Of a stretch of DNA of 33,787 bases, positions 7,962-16,749 are shown in pieces. The notes under the pieces were generated by a model. It saw only the letters and a program-made list of their open reading frames with translations, was not told the origin of the DNA and ran no database searches. Numbering within the stretch: position 1 is the stretch's first letter; each line of letters opens with the position of its first letter. A program made the translations under genes and the position numbers. Source of the stretch: Chloroflexota bacterium (GTDB taxonomy: Bacteria; Chloroflexota; Ktedonobacteria; Ktedonobacterales; Ktedonobacteraceae); assembly GCA_005881495.1 (NCBI GenBank), contig VBHI01000206.1, forward strand, positions 1 through 33,787, given 5' to 3'.

Positions 7962-10193
7962 ATGGTAAACAATATAGAGGTGAGTTCCCGGCGCGCCCGT
8001 CTCAACCCATTTGCCTTTCCGTCGGATACCGACTTGCGCTTCGTGCTGTTGATTGTCACCGTGCTTGGGGCAAGCCTGTTCATCTATAACTGGATATGTC
8101 TGCAAACGCATTTTCAGGAATTCTTGGTCTCTGTCAGTTGTTCACTACGTAAGACGTCAAATGTAGGTCAGAATATTTTGACTCTGAATGTTTCGGCACT
8201 CCAAAAAGCCACCGACGCTGCTAGACAGTGCGAGATACCCTATCAACGCATTTCGACAGTCTATATGATAAGCGGTGTCGTGCTGGTAGGAGCGGTTGCG
8301 GTAGTGATCTACTGGCTCTTCCCGTTGTGGAATCTCTGGCGTGGAAAACTGATGCTTCTGAGTGCTGAGGACTCGCCAGAACTAATGGTGTATCTGGCAG
8401 AACTCTGCCGCGAAGCTCAACTTGCTCGGCCACCGTCATTTGTCTGCAATCCCTTCAATCAAATCATCACCGGGCTCGCTTTTGGGCGCGTTGGGCGCTA
8501 CTACGTTGCTCTTTCTGGCGGATTAGTGACGCTGTTTTCCACGGATCGAGCCAGCTTCCGGGCCATTGTCTTGCATGAATTGGCTCATTTGCGCAATGCC
8601 GATGTCAGTAAGACCTATTTTGCCATTGCCTCCTGGTGGGCATTCGTCATAGTCGCTCTTGTTCCTTTTATCGTCATCTCTGCTGTGGGATTTGTGAAGA
8701 ATCCCGATGTTCTTCTCACTCTCGATAAAGCATGGCGCGTGCTGGTGATGGCTGCGCTCGTGTTCCTGGTTCTGGCGGCGACATTACGTGCCCGTGAATT
8801 CTATGCCGACGTGCGTACCGCCATCTGGGAGAACTCAGCAACTCCTCTCCTACGGGTATTGAACAGGTTGGCGATGCCAAAGAAACGCTGGCAGAGGGTG
8901 ACACAGTTTCACCCTAACCCGCATGAACGTGGTCGGACGCTCAATGAAACAGATCGCTTGTTCCGTATGGGCCTCTGGGACACTCTTGGCTTCGGCATTG
9001 CCGTTGGCATCGCGGCTCCAAACGTCCTGGCGCTTGTGAACTCACTCTTATACTCGCTGCCTCTGATACCTTCAGACCTACCCGACTGGCAAACGTTCGG
9101 TGCCGCGCTGATTTTTGCCCCATTGATAGCAGTGACGGCGGGACTGAGCGCATGGCGTACGACGTTTGCTGCTCTGTTGCAAGGCCAGGCGCCGCTCGGC
9201 ATCGGGCGTGCAGGTCTTTGCGTAGGCGTAGGGCTCATCCTCGGCACCTTCCTGTCATTGTCCTTTGATAATATATTGGTGAATCCCCTGTTCCCGTTCG
9301 TCCTCAGTCTTCCATGGAGCCTTGTTGTTCTCATGAGTCTATTCCTCTTTCTGCGTTGGATCGCGACTGGAACCTCGGCGTGGCTCGACGTCATGATCTC
9401 AAGCCGTTCGCCCCGCCTGTTCTACACCATCGGCCTGGTGATTGCCAGTGTCGTTCTTGTTGTCGTACTGGCACAACTCTTCCTCTTCCACCAGGTTGCC
9501 ACGGCTATCACACCTTTCCTCAGTACCCCATTCGACCTGCTGATAGGATTTGCAGGAGTTATCGTCATAAGCATACTTCTTATCATCGATACCCTGCTAT
9601 CACCAGGAGTGCTCGTGGCTTTCGTGTGTCTGTGGGCATTTCCACTTGCCACCTGGTTCTGGCGCAAGAAGGTGAAAACGCAAGCCGGATCACATTGGGC
9701 TTTTCTAGGCACATCATCGCAGCCCATAGTGCTCCCACGCCAGGAGCCTTTTCGTCTCCGCTTCGCACTCACCCTCGGTCTGGTAGGCGGGTTGGTCTTC
9801 TGTAGTCTTTTCCTCGTTATCGACATCGGTTGGCACCTGAGCGTACCTGCAGCAAGCAGAGGTACAGTTCTGTTTGCATCGCTCTTCTTCTATGGCAACA
9901 TCATCCTGGCTGCGCTTCTCCAGGCAACCGCAGCGGGGATAGTATCAGGCTGGGTAAGGCGATTGGGTGTTCTACACGGCCTCTTCGCCGCGTTCGTCGG
10001 CGGCTGTGTGATGACGGTTGGAATACTCGGTATCAACTTGCTCTTTGGAAATAGAGATACCGCTGGCTTCATCTGGATAACCTCTAGTTCTGTGATCAAT
10101 TCAGGAGCATTGCTAGCCTTGCCAATAGCGCTCATTGTGTCAGTAATTGTCCAGGAGATTCGCGAGCCACATCGTGGAGGAGTAACTGCGTGA
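7962..10193 (+). CDS. M48 family integral-membrane zinc metallopeptidase
   Basis: A 743-aa membrane protease. The zinc motif HELAH is at residues 205-209 and the third ligand is Glu279 in REFYAD, as in HtpX/Ste24 (M48) enzymes. Membrane spans lie at ~28-46, ~102-122, ~225-245 and ~258-275, with at least eight more from residue ~340 to the C-terminus, so it is far longer than HtpX (~290 aa): an M48 catalytic part plus a large polytopic C-terminal domain. M48 enzymes act in membrane-protein quality control or processing; this long form has no assigned substrate. GAGGAG lies before the start codon. The preceding 31-aa membrane peptide may belong with it. Confidence 0.85.
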   Translation: MVNNIEVSSRRARLNPFAFPSDTDLRFVLLIVTVLGASLFIYNWICLQTHFQEFLVSVSCSLRKTSNVGQNILTLNVSALQKATDAARQCEIPYQRISTVYMISGVVLVGAVAVVIYWLFPLWNLWRGKLMLLSAEDSPELMVYLAELCREAQLARPPSFVCNPFNQIITGLAFGRVGRYYVALSGGLVTLFSTDRASFRAIVLHELAHLRNADVSKTYFAIASWWAFVIVALVPFIVISAVGFVKNPDVLLTLDKAWRVLVMAALVFLVLAATLRAREFYADVRTAIWENSATPLLRVLNRLAMPKKRWQRVTQFHPNPHERGRTLNETDRLFRMGLWDTLGFGIAVGIAAPNVLALVNSLLYSLPLIPSDLPDWQTFGAALIFAPLIAVTAGLSAWRTTFAALLQGQAPLGIGRAGLCVGVGLILGTFLSLSFDNILVNPLFPFVLSLPWSLVVLMSLFLFLRWIATGTSAWLDVMISSRSPRLFYTIGLVIASVVLVVVLAQLFLFHQVATAITPFLSTPFDLLIGFAGVIVISILLIIDTLLSPGVLVAFVCLWAFPLATWFWRKKVKTQAGSHWAFLGTSSQPIVLPRQEPFRLRFALTLGLVGGLVFCSLFLVIDIGWHLSVPAASRGTVLFASLFFYGNIILAALLQATAAGIVSGWVRRLGVLHGLFAAFVGGCVMTVGILGINLLFGNRDTAGFIWITSSSVINSGALLALPIALIVSVIVQEIREPHRGGVTA

Positions 10194-10586
10194 AGGAGGA
10201 GACTTCCATGTTGCCGTCACGGTATGGGCCTATTTCAACTTCCTGCCCAAATGCACACTGACGATTCCTTCGGTAACTACGTGATTGACCAGGAGATCCT
10301 GGAAATAATTATTCAACCTCATGAAAATGACCTCCCTCTTGCTGGATTAGTTTGTACTTTGCCCTCAAATTGAGCACAAACTGATCCTGATAACATTACT
10401 GGAACGCTCAAGCTGCTGTTTGAAGGTCAGTTCAGGTTTTTTATTTTCGATGAGCCTCCATAACAATGATGAGAAGTCTCTCATATCTTTCCAACGAAAA
10501 CCCAATGACCTCACTGTAATATTGGGCTTAAAAGGGAAACAGTCTCTTGAATAACAATACACGACAAACATAGAGGAGAAATAGAT
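10194..10586. other. Gap between M48 peptidase and glycosyltransferase
   Basis: AGGAGG at 10196-10201 precedes an ATG at 10208 that opens only a 17-codon frame. In another frame an ATG at 10224 opens 49 codons (separate entry). The remainder (10374-10586) is AT-rich with no recognised gene; the promoter of the glycosyltransferase should be here. Confidence 0.3.
10224..10373 (+). CDS. Possible small ORF or gene remnant (49 aa)
   Basis: The frame begins MGLFQLPAQMHTDDSFGNYV and continues with an acidic stretch (IDQEILEIIIQPHENDLPLA) before TGA. The composition is protein-like, but there is no ribosome binding site at its own ATG; the good AGGAGG upstream serves an overlapping +1 frame. A frameshifted small gene is one explanation. 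No family recognised. Confidence 0.22.
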   Translation: MGLFQLPAQMHTDDSFGNYVIDQEILEIIIQPHENDLPLAGLVCTLPSN

Positions 10587-12638
10587 ATGTCTAGTGCCGT
10601 AGAAGTGAACGCCGGTATTCAGCCTGGGAGCGTTAAAGAACACCAGAACGCTCCACCAATCCGGTTATGGCGACGCTTAGCCCTGGCTGGCGTCATGCTC
10701 GTCTCGATTTTCATGAACTTTTATCAACTGGGGCAGAATGGCTTCGGCAATCTGTACTATGCCGCCGCAATCAGGAGCATGCTCGATAACCTTCATAACT
10801 TCCTGTACGTCTCCTTCGATCCCGGCGGCTTTGTCTCAATTGACAAACCGCCCCTGGGCTTCTGGTTGCAAGCCGCCAGCGCCAAAATCTTCGGCTTCAC
10901 GCCTTTTAGCATCTTCCTGCCGCAGGCGCTGGCCGGGGTGCTCTCGGTGTTGCTGCTCTATTACCTGGTGCGGCGCCACTTCGGCGTGGTAGCCGGCCTG
11001 CTGGCCGCGTTGGCACTGGCAATCAGCCCGATCAGCGTGCTAACCAACCGCAACAACACCATCGATAGCACGCTGGTGCTCGTCATGCTGCTGGGGGCCT
11101 GGGCGGTGCTGCGGGCGGCGGAGTCGGGCAAGTTGCGCTGGCTGCTGCTCTGCGCCGTCTTCGTAGGCCTCGGCTTCAATATCAAGATGCTAGAAGCCTA
11201 CCTCGTTGTGCCCGCCTATGGCCTGCTGTACCTGCTGGCCGCGCCCAGGCGCATCTGGGTGCGTATCGCCCACCTGACCGTGGCAGCACTGCTCCTGCTC
11301 ACGATCTCCCTCTCCTGGGCAGTCGCGGTAGACCTGACTCCGGCCGCGAGTCGTCCCTACGTCGGCTCGAGCCAGGACAATTCAGAGATCAGCCTGGCTC
11401 TCGGCTACAACGGCATCCAGCGCCTGCTGGGACAATTCGGCTTCGGCGGGGGGAATTCCGGCAGTACGAGTGGAAACACGACCAGGCAATTCCCTCCTGC
11501 CGGCACAGGGAGTGGAACATTCAATGGAGGAAACTTCCCACAGCCAGGGGCAGGCGGCACAGGTCAACCACCGCAGAATCTGGGAAACGGCGGTGGGGGT
11601 AACAGTGGAATGTTTAATACTGGCAATCCCGGTCTGCTGCGGCTCTTCAACGAGCCGTTGGGTGGGCAAATCGTATGGCTTTTGCCGATGGCACTGCTGG
11701 GCATGCTCGCCCTTGCCTGGCAACGCCGCCCCCGTTTCCGGGAGGACCGACAGCAGCAATCGCTGATCTTGTGGGGCGCCTGGCTGTTGACTATGGCAGC
11801 TTTCTTCAGCGTGGCAACCTTCTTCCACCAGTACTACCTGTCGACGTTCGCCCCGGCCATCTGCGCCCTCTTCGGCATCGGCGTCGTCGTGATGTGGCAG
11901 GATTACCGGCGTTCCGGCTGGCGCGGCTGGCTGCTGCCCCTGGCGCTCCTGCTCACCGCCCTTGAGCAGATCCACATCATCGTGAGCGACCCATCCTGGG
12001 GGACGTGGCTCATCCCGCTGATCGCCATCCCTTGCGCGCTTGCGGCAGTTATCCTGTTCGCGGCACGCCTGGTCCCGCGACTCCGGCATAACGTGCGCGT
12101 CCTGGCGCCGGCGCTCTGTCTCGGTCTGCTGGCGCTGATGCTTACCTCAGCCGTGTGGTCGACGATCCCCGTGCTGGCGAATGAGGCGTCCATGCTGCCG
12201 GTCGCCGGGCCAAGCGGGCAATCCGCCGGTGGCCTGGGAGGAAGCAGCGCCACCGATACCGCGCTGATCCGCTACCTGCAAGCGCACCGGGGCAGCGCGA
12301 AGTACCTGGTCGCCGTGGTCAGCTCGAACGAGGCCGATTCCATCATCCTGGAGACCAACCAGCCGGTCATGGCGCTGGGCGGCTTCTCCGGCAGCGATCC
12401 CATCCTAACGACGACTCAGCTTGCTGCGCTGGTCAAGAGTGGGGCGGTACGCTTCTTCTTACTCAACGGCTCCGGCGGCGCTGGTCCTGGCGGTAGCGGC
12501 CAGAGCGCGCTGATCACCTGGATTAAGCAGCACAGTACGGTAGTCTCGTCGAGCCAATGGCAATCCAGTTCGAAGAGTAGCATTTCCAGTGGATTCGGTG
12601 GCGCTGAGCAGTTGTACGCATTCACGTCAATCTCGTGA
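10587..12638 (+). CDS. GT39-type (ArnT/PMT-like) membrane glycosyltransferase
   Basis: A 683-aa integral membrane protein of the GT-C fold. After a short cytoplasmic start, TM1 is followed by the first outer loop with NFYQLGQNGFGNLYYAAAIR and VSFDPGGFVSIDKPPLGFW, strongly conserved in lipid-linked-sugar-dependent GT39 enzymes. About ten further spans follow. Residues ~290-350 are an extended Gly/Asn/Pro-rich loop, and the C-terminal domain (RYLQAHRGSAKYLVAVVSS, VMALGGFSGSDPI) should be outside the membrane. The family transfers sugars from polyprenyl phosphate carriers to lipids, proteins or polymers at the outer membrane face; the acceptor is unknown. GAGGAG precedes the ATG. A hairpin terminator follows at 12665. 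Confidence 0.85.
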   Translation: MSSAVEVNAGIQPGSVKEHQNAPPIRLWRRLALAGVMLVSIFMNFYQLGQNGFGNLYYAAAIRSMLDNLHNFLYVSFDPGGFVSIDKPPLGFWLQAASAKIFGFTPFSIFLPQALAGVLSVLLLYYLVRRHFGVVAGLLAALALAISPISVLTNRNNTIDSTLVLVMLLGAWAVLRAAESGKLRWLLLCAVFVGLGFNIKMLEAYLVVPAYGLLYLLAAPRRIWVRIAHLTVAALLLLTISLSWAVAVDLTPAASRPYVGSSQDNSEISLALGYNGIQRLLGQFGFGGGNSGSTSGNTTRQFPPAGTGSGTFNGGNFPQPGAGGTGQPPQNLGNGGGGNSGMFNTGNPGLLRLFNEPLGGQIVWLLPMALLGMLALAWQRRPRFREDRQQQSLILWGAWLLTMAAFFSVATFFHQYYLSTFAPAICALFGIGVVVMWQDYRRSGWRGWLLPLALLLTALEQIHIIVSDPSWGTWLIPLIAIPCALAAVILFAARLVPRLRHNVRVLAPALCLGLLALMLTSAVWSTIPVLANEASMLPVAGPSGQSAGGLGGSSATDTALIRYLQAHRGSAKYLVAVVSSNEADSIILETNQPVMALGGFSGSDPILTTTQLAALVKSGAVRFFLLNGSGGAGPGGSGQSALITWIKQHSTVVSSSQWQSSSKSSISSGFGGAEQLYAFTSIS

Positions 12639-12664
12639 GGGCCGGGATAGCCAGGATACCCTGA

Positions 12665-12694
12665 GAATGGGATGTGAGGAATCACATTCTATTC
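12665..12694 (+). terminator. Stem-loop after the glycosyltransferase
   Basis: GAATGGGATGTGA (12665-12677) pairs with TCACATTCTATTC (12682-12694) over a GGAA loop; the only two mismatches become G-U pairs in RNA. No clear U-run follows, so it may be a terminator or an RNA-stabilising hairpin. Confidence 0.45.
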
Positions 12695-12721
12695 CAATCA
12701 TCTTCACATTGTACCAAATTA

Positions 12722-12757
12722 TACTGGGGGTGCGGCGGACGAACCGCCGCACCAGTA
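12722..12757. repeat. GC-rich REP-like hairpin
   Basis: GGTGCGGCGG pairs with CCGCCGCACC around an ACGAA loop, flanked by TACTG/CAGTA for a longer imperfect stem. It lies in an otherwise AT-rich spacer just before the AAGGAGGT ribosome binding site of the next gene. It could end glycosyltransferase transcripts or be a mobile palindromic repeat. Confidence 0.45.
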
Positions 12758-12782
12758 CACTCTAAGAAAAGGAGGTATACCA

Positions 12783-13310
12783 ATGAAAGACTATGAAGAG
12801 ATGGCCTCGACCCGGCTGGATCAACCAGCTGCTCCGCACTGGCGCGGGCGCAGATGGCTCCTGATGGGGGGCCTGGCCTTTGCCTTCATGCTCGCCCTGG
12901 GCGTAGGTGCGCTCATGGGTTCATCGACCAGTGCCACCCAGGCGGCGGCCCTGGTGTCTGGAAGCTCCAATAGCTCCCAGACGCTGGCTGTCACGCAGGG
13001 AGGCTCCAGTGGCTCCCAAACGCAGGCCGTCGCTCAGGGAGACTTCAATAGCGCCCAGGCCCTGGCTGCAACGCCGGGAGCACATGGCCAGTGCGAGGCG
13101 CTGACTGTGTCGAGTGTGAATGACAATACGATCGTGGCCAAAACGCCGAGTGGCAGTTCGGTCACGGTCCACACGACAGCGAGTACCCGCTACTCACAGG
13201 CGGGCAAGACTGTCGCCGCGAGCGCCATTACAGTTGGCACCAGGATTAGCGTCATGGGGACGCATAACAGGGATGGGAGCATCACCGCGACAAGCATTGA
13301 CATTGGTTGA
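12783..13310 (+). CDS. Membrane-anchored DUF5666-type protein
   Basis: A 175-aa protein. Residues ~25-45 form one membrane span (RRWLLMGGLAFAFMLALGVGAL) after a polar start with basic residues, so it is likely N-in, C-out. A Ser/Gln-rich stalk (~55-95) contains three imperfect copies of a ~13-residue unit around SSQTLAVTQG, SGSQTQAVAQG and NSAQALAATPG. The C-terminal ~75 residues (CEALTVSSVNDNTIVAKTPS, TVGTRISVMGTHNRDGSI) match the small beta-barrel DUF5666 pattern. Molecular function is unknown. AAGGAGGT precedes the start. It may be co-expressed with the glycosyltransferase, although hairpins lie between them. Confidence 0.7.
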   Translation: MKDYEEMASTRLDQPAAPHWRGRRWLLMGGLAFAFMLALGVGALMGSSTSATQAAALVSGSSNSSQTLAVTQGGSSGSQTQAVAQGDFNSAQALAATPGAHGQCEALTVSSVNDNTIVAKTPSGSSVTVHTTASTRYSQAGKTVAASAITVGTRISVMGTHNRDGSITATSIDIG

Positions 13311-13314
13311 TAGC

Positions 13315-13371
13315 GTGCCGCAGAACACCAGCGACTAGATCACTCCGATCAGCGGTTGCTGGCTGCGGCAC
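13315..13371 (+). terminator. Long stem-loop after the DUF5666 gene
   Basis: GTGCCGCAG (13315-13323) pairs with CTGCGGCAC (13363-13371), and inside it CCAGC (13328-13332) pairs with GCTGG (13358-13362). It starts five bases after the stop codon. There is no U-run, so its role as terminator is likely but not certain. Confidence 0.5.
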
Positions 13372-13448
13372 TCGCCCCCTGACGGGTCCAGGTCTACCCT
13401 GGATCCGCCAGGGACCAATATGTAAACCCTTGAGCTAGCCGGTGGGAG

Positions 13449-13589
13449 CTAATGTATCACTCGATCCAACACCATGATGGCGAAGAGCGTCGCCAGGTAC
13501 ATGTTCGAGTACCTGAAGAGCGTGCGCGCCCATTTCTTCGATTGATCGTGCCACAGGCGTATCGCGAGGTAGACCAGCCCACCACGCCG
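13449..13589 (-). pseudogene. ctaB: C-terminal remnant of heme O synthase (protoheme IX farnesyltransferase)
   Basis: In the minus frame ending at the TAG at 13449-13451, the last ~46 residues read GGLVYLAIRLWHDQSKKW then ARTLFRYSNMYLATLFAIMV and LDRVI. This matches the C-terminal end of CyoE/CtaB proteins, where a Trp/Arg-rich loop is followed by a final helix of the type ARRLFRYSLLYLALLF-x-MVxDR. Upstream the frame turns into Arg/Lys-rich nonsense and no ATG with a ribosome binding site exists, so only the 3' tail of the gene survives. Heme O synthase farnesylates heme B for terminal oxidases. The rest of the gene is not in this window. Confidence 0.6.
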
Positions 13590-13637
13590 ATCTCTTTTTT
13601 CGCCTCGCCCTCTGCCTGCTCCATCTCCTCTGATTTT

Positions 13638-13666
13638 GTAGGGGCGCAATGAATTGCGCCACCTAC
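13638..13666 (-). terminator. Strong hairpin two bases past etfA
   Basis: GTAGG-GGCGCAAT (13638-13650) pairs with ATTGCGCC-A-CCTAC (13653-13666), a 13-bp stem with one bulge and a 2-nt nominal loop. It begins just after the etfA stop codon. It also resembles the palindromic repeats dispersed in Chloroflexota genomes. Confidence 0.5.
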
Positions 13667-13668
13667 GC

Positions 13669-14637
13669 TTACTGAGACTTACGCTGCTTCACTTCTTGTG
13701 TGAGTTGCGGGAGAATGGTCAGAACATCACCAACAACGCCGAGGTCAGCAATCGCAAAGATGGGCGCATGCTCATCTTTGTTGATCGCTACAATGTATTT
13801 GGAGCCTTTCATGCCGGAAATGTGCTGAATAGCACCGCTGATGCCACACGCGATATACAGGCTTGGTTTCACGGTCTTACCCGTTTGACCAATTTGATAG
13901 CTGTAAGGCACCCAACCAGCATCGACGATAGCACGAGTAGCGCCGGTCGCTCCCTCTAAGGCAGCGGCAAGTTCCTCCACCAAATGGAAATTCTCGGCCT
14001 TACCCAGCCCGCGACCTCCGCCAACGATGACGCTGGCATCCTCAAGTGATGGACCCTCACTTGGCAACTCGACGCGATCAACGATCTTCATTTTCTGCGA
14101 TTCGGCACTCGACGTGATGTTGAGTGTCTCAATTTCTGCGGTCTTGCCCGAGTGATGCTCCACCGCAAAAGCTTTCGGCAGCGTCAGCACAATGCCTGTT
14201 CCCGCATTCGGCAGGGTTGCGGTCACAACGTTCTCGCCGCCCCAGGGAACGGTGACCTGGAGGGTATCGCCCTCAAATTGCAGGTCAGCAGCATCAGTAA
14301 TCAGGCCCATATTGTGGCGTACATTGAGACGAGCCGCAATATCGCGCAGCTCATAGGTGTATGCAAGCATCAGTAACCTGGGCTGATGCTGCTTGAGCAG
14401 TTCACTGATCGTGTCTACGGCAGGAAGCGTTAAATAATGGTCGTAGATGGCATCAGCATGCACATAGACCTTGTCTGCTCCAAATTCGCCGAGCGTGGGA
14501 GCGACTGCTGCTGCTGCTGAACCCAGCACGATAGCTTCGGCACGACCCAGCTGGGCAGCTTTTCCCAGAACCTCCAAAGAGGAACGAGCAGGCTGACCTT
14601 TCTCCAATTCAACCAGGACCCAAATCGTGTTTGCCAT
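13669..14637 (-). CDS. etfA: Electron transfer flavoprotein alpha subunit
   Basis: A 322-aa protein when started at the second ATG (MANTIWVLVE); the ATG at 14646 abuts the AGGAGG, whereas 14637 has a nine-base spacing. The N-terminal ETF fold is followed by the FAD-binding C-terminal domain: VGGGRGLGKAENFHLVEELA, then DAGWVPYSYQIGQTGKTVKP, YIACGISGAIQHISGMKGSK and AINKDEHAPIF. With EtfB it carries electrons from acyl-CoA dehydrogenases to the membrane quinone pool. The etfB stop is 13 bases upstream and overlaps the ribosome binding site region, so they are one operon with the upstream acyl-CoA dehydrogenase. Confidence 0.95.
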   Translation of the reverse strand: MANTIWVLVELEKGQPARSSLEVLGKAAQLGRAEAIVLGSAAAAVAPTLGEFGADKVYVHADAIYDHYLTLPAVDTISELLKQHQPRLLMLAYTYELRDIAARLNVRHNMGLITDAADLQFEGDTLQVTVPWGGENVVTATLPNAGTGIVLTLPKAFAVEHHSGKTAEIETLNITSSAESQKMKIVDRVELPSEGPSLEDASVIVGGGRGLGKAENFHLVEELAAALEGATGATRAIVDAGWVPYSYQIGQTGKTVKPSLYIACGISGAIQHISGMKGSKYIVAINKDEHAPIFAIADLGVVGDVLTILPQLTQEVKQRKSQ

Positions 14638-14650
14638 AATTTCCATCCTC

Positions 14651-15436
14651 CTAGAGCAACTGGTAGCGCCGCAAAAAGTCAGCGATAACCTGTGCTGCGT
14701 CGCCCTCGTCTTTCATCACTTGTCCCGCTGCACGGGTTTCAACTTTGCCAATGGTCAGGACGCGCTCGCGTGCGCCTGCTTCACCAACCTGTGAGGGATG
14801 AATCCCCAGGTCAGCCAGTCCCAACTGGGTAAAAGGTTTCTTCTTGGCCCCCATAATGCCTTTCATGGTGGGGTAGATCGCTTCAATTGAGCCACTGGCG
14901 ATGGTCAGCACAGCAGGTAAAGGACTTTCGACGATCAGGTAGCCAGTTGGCGTGACACGTTTGACGATGGCTTTTTGACCCTCAATCTTCACCTCACGCG
15001 CAAAGGTCAGTTGTGGTAGACCAAGAAACTCTGCGATGCCGCCGGGCACCATACCAGTGTAGCCATCGGTACTCTCAGTGGAGCACAAGATGAGATCAGC
15101 GTTTTCCTTTTTCAGGACCGCTGCAAGGACACGAGCTGTACTGAGTGAATCGGACCCGGCCAATGCTGGATCGGTCACAAGGATGGCACGGTCTACGCCC
15201 ATTGCCAAAGCGCGGCGCAGAGCCTCCTGGGCGCTTACTGGTCCCATGCTCACAGCGGTAACTTCGCTATTGCCAATGGTATCCCGCAGTTTGATCGCTG
15301 CTGCAATGGTGACTTCGTCACCGGGGTCGAGCACAAGCGAGACCCCGCTGCGCACAAGCCGTTTCGTGTTTGGATCGAGCTGACTCACGACGGTGTTCGG
15401 ATCTGGGATCTGTTTGACACAGACAAACATCTTCAT
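14651..15436 (-). CDS. etfB: Electron transfer flavoprotein beta subunit
   Basis: A 261-aa protein, normal length for EtfB. It begins MKMFVCVKQIPDPNTVV, a hallmark start, and contains LDPGDEVTIAAAIKLRD, VSMGPVSAQEALRRALAMGVDRAILVTD and the region corresponding to the ETF beta signature around VKRVTPTGYLIVESPLPAVLTI. It heterodimerises with EtfA and binds AMP in the canonical family. It lies 170 bases downstream of the acyl-CoA dehydrogenase, a gap containing a small hairpin, and immediately upstream of etfA. Confidence 0.95.
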   Translation of the reverse strand: MKMFVCVKQIPDPNTVVSQLDPNTKRLVRSGVSLVLDPGDEVTIAAAIKLRDTIGNSEVTAVSMGPVSAQEALRRALAMGVDRAILVTDPALAGSDSLSTARVLAAVLKKENADLILCSTESTDGYTGMVPGGIAEFLGLPQLTFAREVKIEGQKAIVKRVTPTGYLIVESPLPAVLTIASGSIEAIYPTMKGIMGAKKKPFTQLGLADLGIHPSQVGEAGARERVLTIGKVETRAAGQVMKDEGDAAQVIADFLRRYQLL

Positions 15437-15495
15437 TTGTTTATTGCCTCATCTTTATGTATGCAGGACGCAGGAGAACAGGCAGCAAATCCGTG

Positions 15496-15516
15496 CGCAC
15501 TTACGTTTCAAGTGCG
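15496..15516 (-). repeat. Inverted repeat between acyl-CoA dehydrogenase and etfB
   Basis: CGCACTT (15496-15502) and AAGTGCG (15510-15516) form a 7-bp stem with a 7-nt loop in the 170-base spacer. It could be a processing or partial-termination hairpin that sets the ratio of dehydrogenase to ETF. Confidence 0.3.
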
Positions 15517-15606
15517 AATGCGCTCATGGATACGCTTCTCATGCCCTCCCCACACTTTCTCGCGTTACACGTACTTCTGCACTCGTGAAAGCGATGGTAT
15601 GACCTG

Positions 15607-16749
15607 CTATTTCAGCAAATCGCGTGCGACCACGAGTCGCTGGATCTGGTTCGTCCCTTCATAGATCTGCGTAATCTTCGCGTCACGCATCATGCGCTCG
15701 GCAGGATACTCCTTCATGTACCCATAACCGCCCAGGATCTGGATCGTATCATTGGTGACTTCCATTGCAACATCCGAAGCGAACGTTTTGGCCATCGCTG
15801 AGTATTTGCTGAAGTTTTTCTCACCGCGATCCATCATCTCTGCCACGTTGTAAACAAGCAGACGTGCCGCCTCGATCTTCGTGGCCATATCGGCCAGCAT
15901 AAACTGAATGCCCTGGTTGTCGGCAATCGGCTTACCGAACTGGATACGCTGCTTGCTGTAGGAGACCGCCAGGTCGAGGGCAGCCTGGGCAATACCGAGC
16001 GCCTGCGCAGCAATGCCAGGGCGGGTACGATCCAGCGTCGACAGTGCAATCCTAAATCCATCGCCTTCGCGCCCCAGCAGGTTCTCCGCTGGTACCTGGC
16101 AGTCCGTGAAGATCAGTTCAGCCGTCTGCGACCCCTTGATACCCATCTTATCTTCGATGCGACCCACCGAGAAGCCAGGAAAATCCTTGTCGACGATAAA
16201 AGCGCTGATACCGTGCGTTCCTTTCGCCCGATCAGTCATGGCAAAGACGGAGTTGACCTGCGCTAGACCTCCATTGGTAATGAAGCGTTTGGAGCCATTG
16301 AGGATGTACGTATCCCCCTTGAGGACAGCCTCCGTCTGCATGGCTGCTGCATCCGAGCCAGAACCTGATTCAGTGAGCCCATAGGCTGCCAACCACTCAC
16401 CACTGGCCAGGGGTGGCAAATATTTGCGCTTTTGCTCTTCGGTACCGGCCAACAAGATGGGAGTTGCTCCAAGTTGCTGACAACAGAGGATGAGGGCAGT
16501 CGTTGCACAGTGGCGCGCCAATTCTTCAACTGCCATCAAGATTGCCAGTTCGCTCGTTCCGATACCGCCATATTCGGTGGGAAACGGCATCGCCAGAATA
16601 TCTTGCTGCGCTAGCAGTTCTTTCATATCCCAGGGAAATTGCGCGGTATGGTCGATCTCTGCTGCGCGTGGGGCTACTTTCTCCAAGGCGATCTCACGAA
16701 GTACTTCAATAAGTGTCTGTTCGTCCTCTGACAGGTGGGATACGGCCAT
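15607..16749 (-). CDS. Acyl-CoA dehydrogenase
   Basis: A 380-aa flavoenzyme, family-typical length, that introduces the alpha-beta double bond in acyl-CoA thioesters and passes electrons to ETF. Motifs: MPFPTEYGGIGTSELA, the FAD/substrate signature YGLTESGSGSDAAAMQT (~125-141), KRFITNG, and the C-terminal QILGGYGYMKEYPAERMMRD and IYEGTNQIQR with catalytic Glu364. Glu at this site is typical of short/medium-chain enzymes; exact chain length is not readable. AAAAGGAG precedes the ATG. Being directly upstream of etfBA, it is the probable electron donor of that ETF. Confidence 0.93.
   Translation of the reverse strand: MAVSHLSEDEQTLIEVLREIALEKVAPRAAEIDHTAQFPWDMKELLAQQDILAMPFPTEYGGIGTSELAILMAVEELARHCATTALILCCQQLGATPILLAGTEEQKRKYLPPLASGEWLAAYGLTESGSGSDAAAMQTEAVLKGDTYILNGSKRFITNGGLAQVNSVFAMTDRAKGTHGISAFIVDKDFPGFSVGRIEDKMGIKGSQTAELIFTDCQVPAENLLGREGDGFRIALSTLDRTRPGIAAQALGIAQAALDLAVSYSKQRIQFGKPIADNQGIQFMLADMATKIEAARLLVYNVAEMMDRGEKNFSKYSAMAKTFASDVAMEVTNDTIQILGGYGYMKEYPAERMMRDAKITQIYEGTNQIQRLVVARDLLK

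Noticed and set aside
10365..10643. 92-codon minus-strand frame before the glycosyltransferase
   Set aside because: Overlaps the start and ribosome binding site of the clear plus-strand gene; no recognisable motif.
11382..12089. 235-codon minus-strand frame inside the glycosyltransferase
   Set aside because: Shadow of a GC-rich real gene on the plus strand.
12960..13080. Possible CRISPR-like or minisatellite array in the DUF5666 gene
   Set aside because: Three imperfect in-frame copies of a Ser/Gln-rich unit; it is a protein stalk repeat, not an array.
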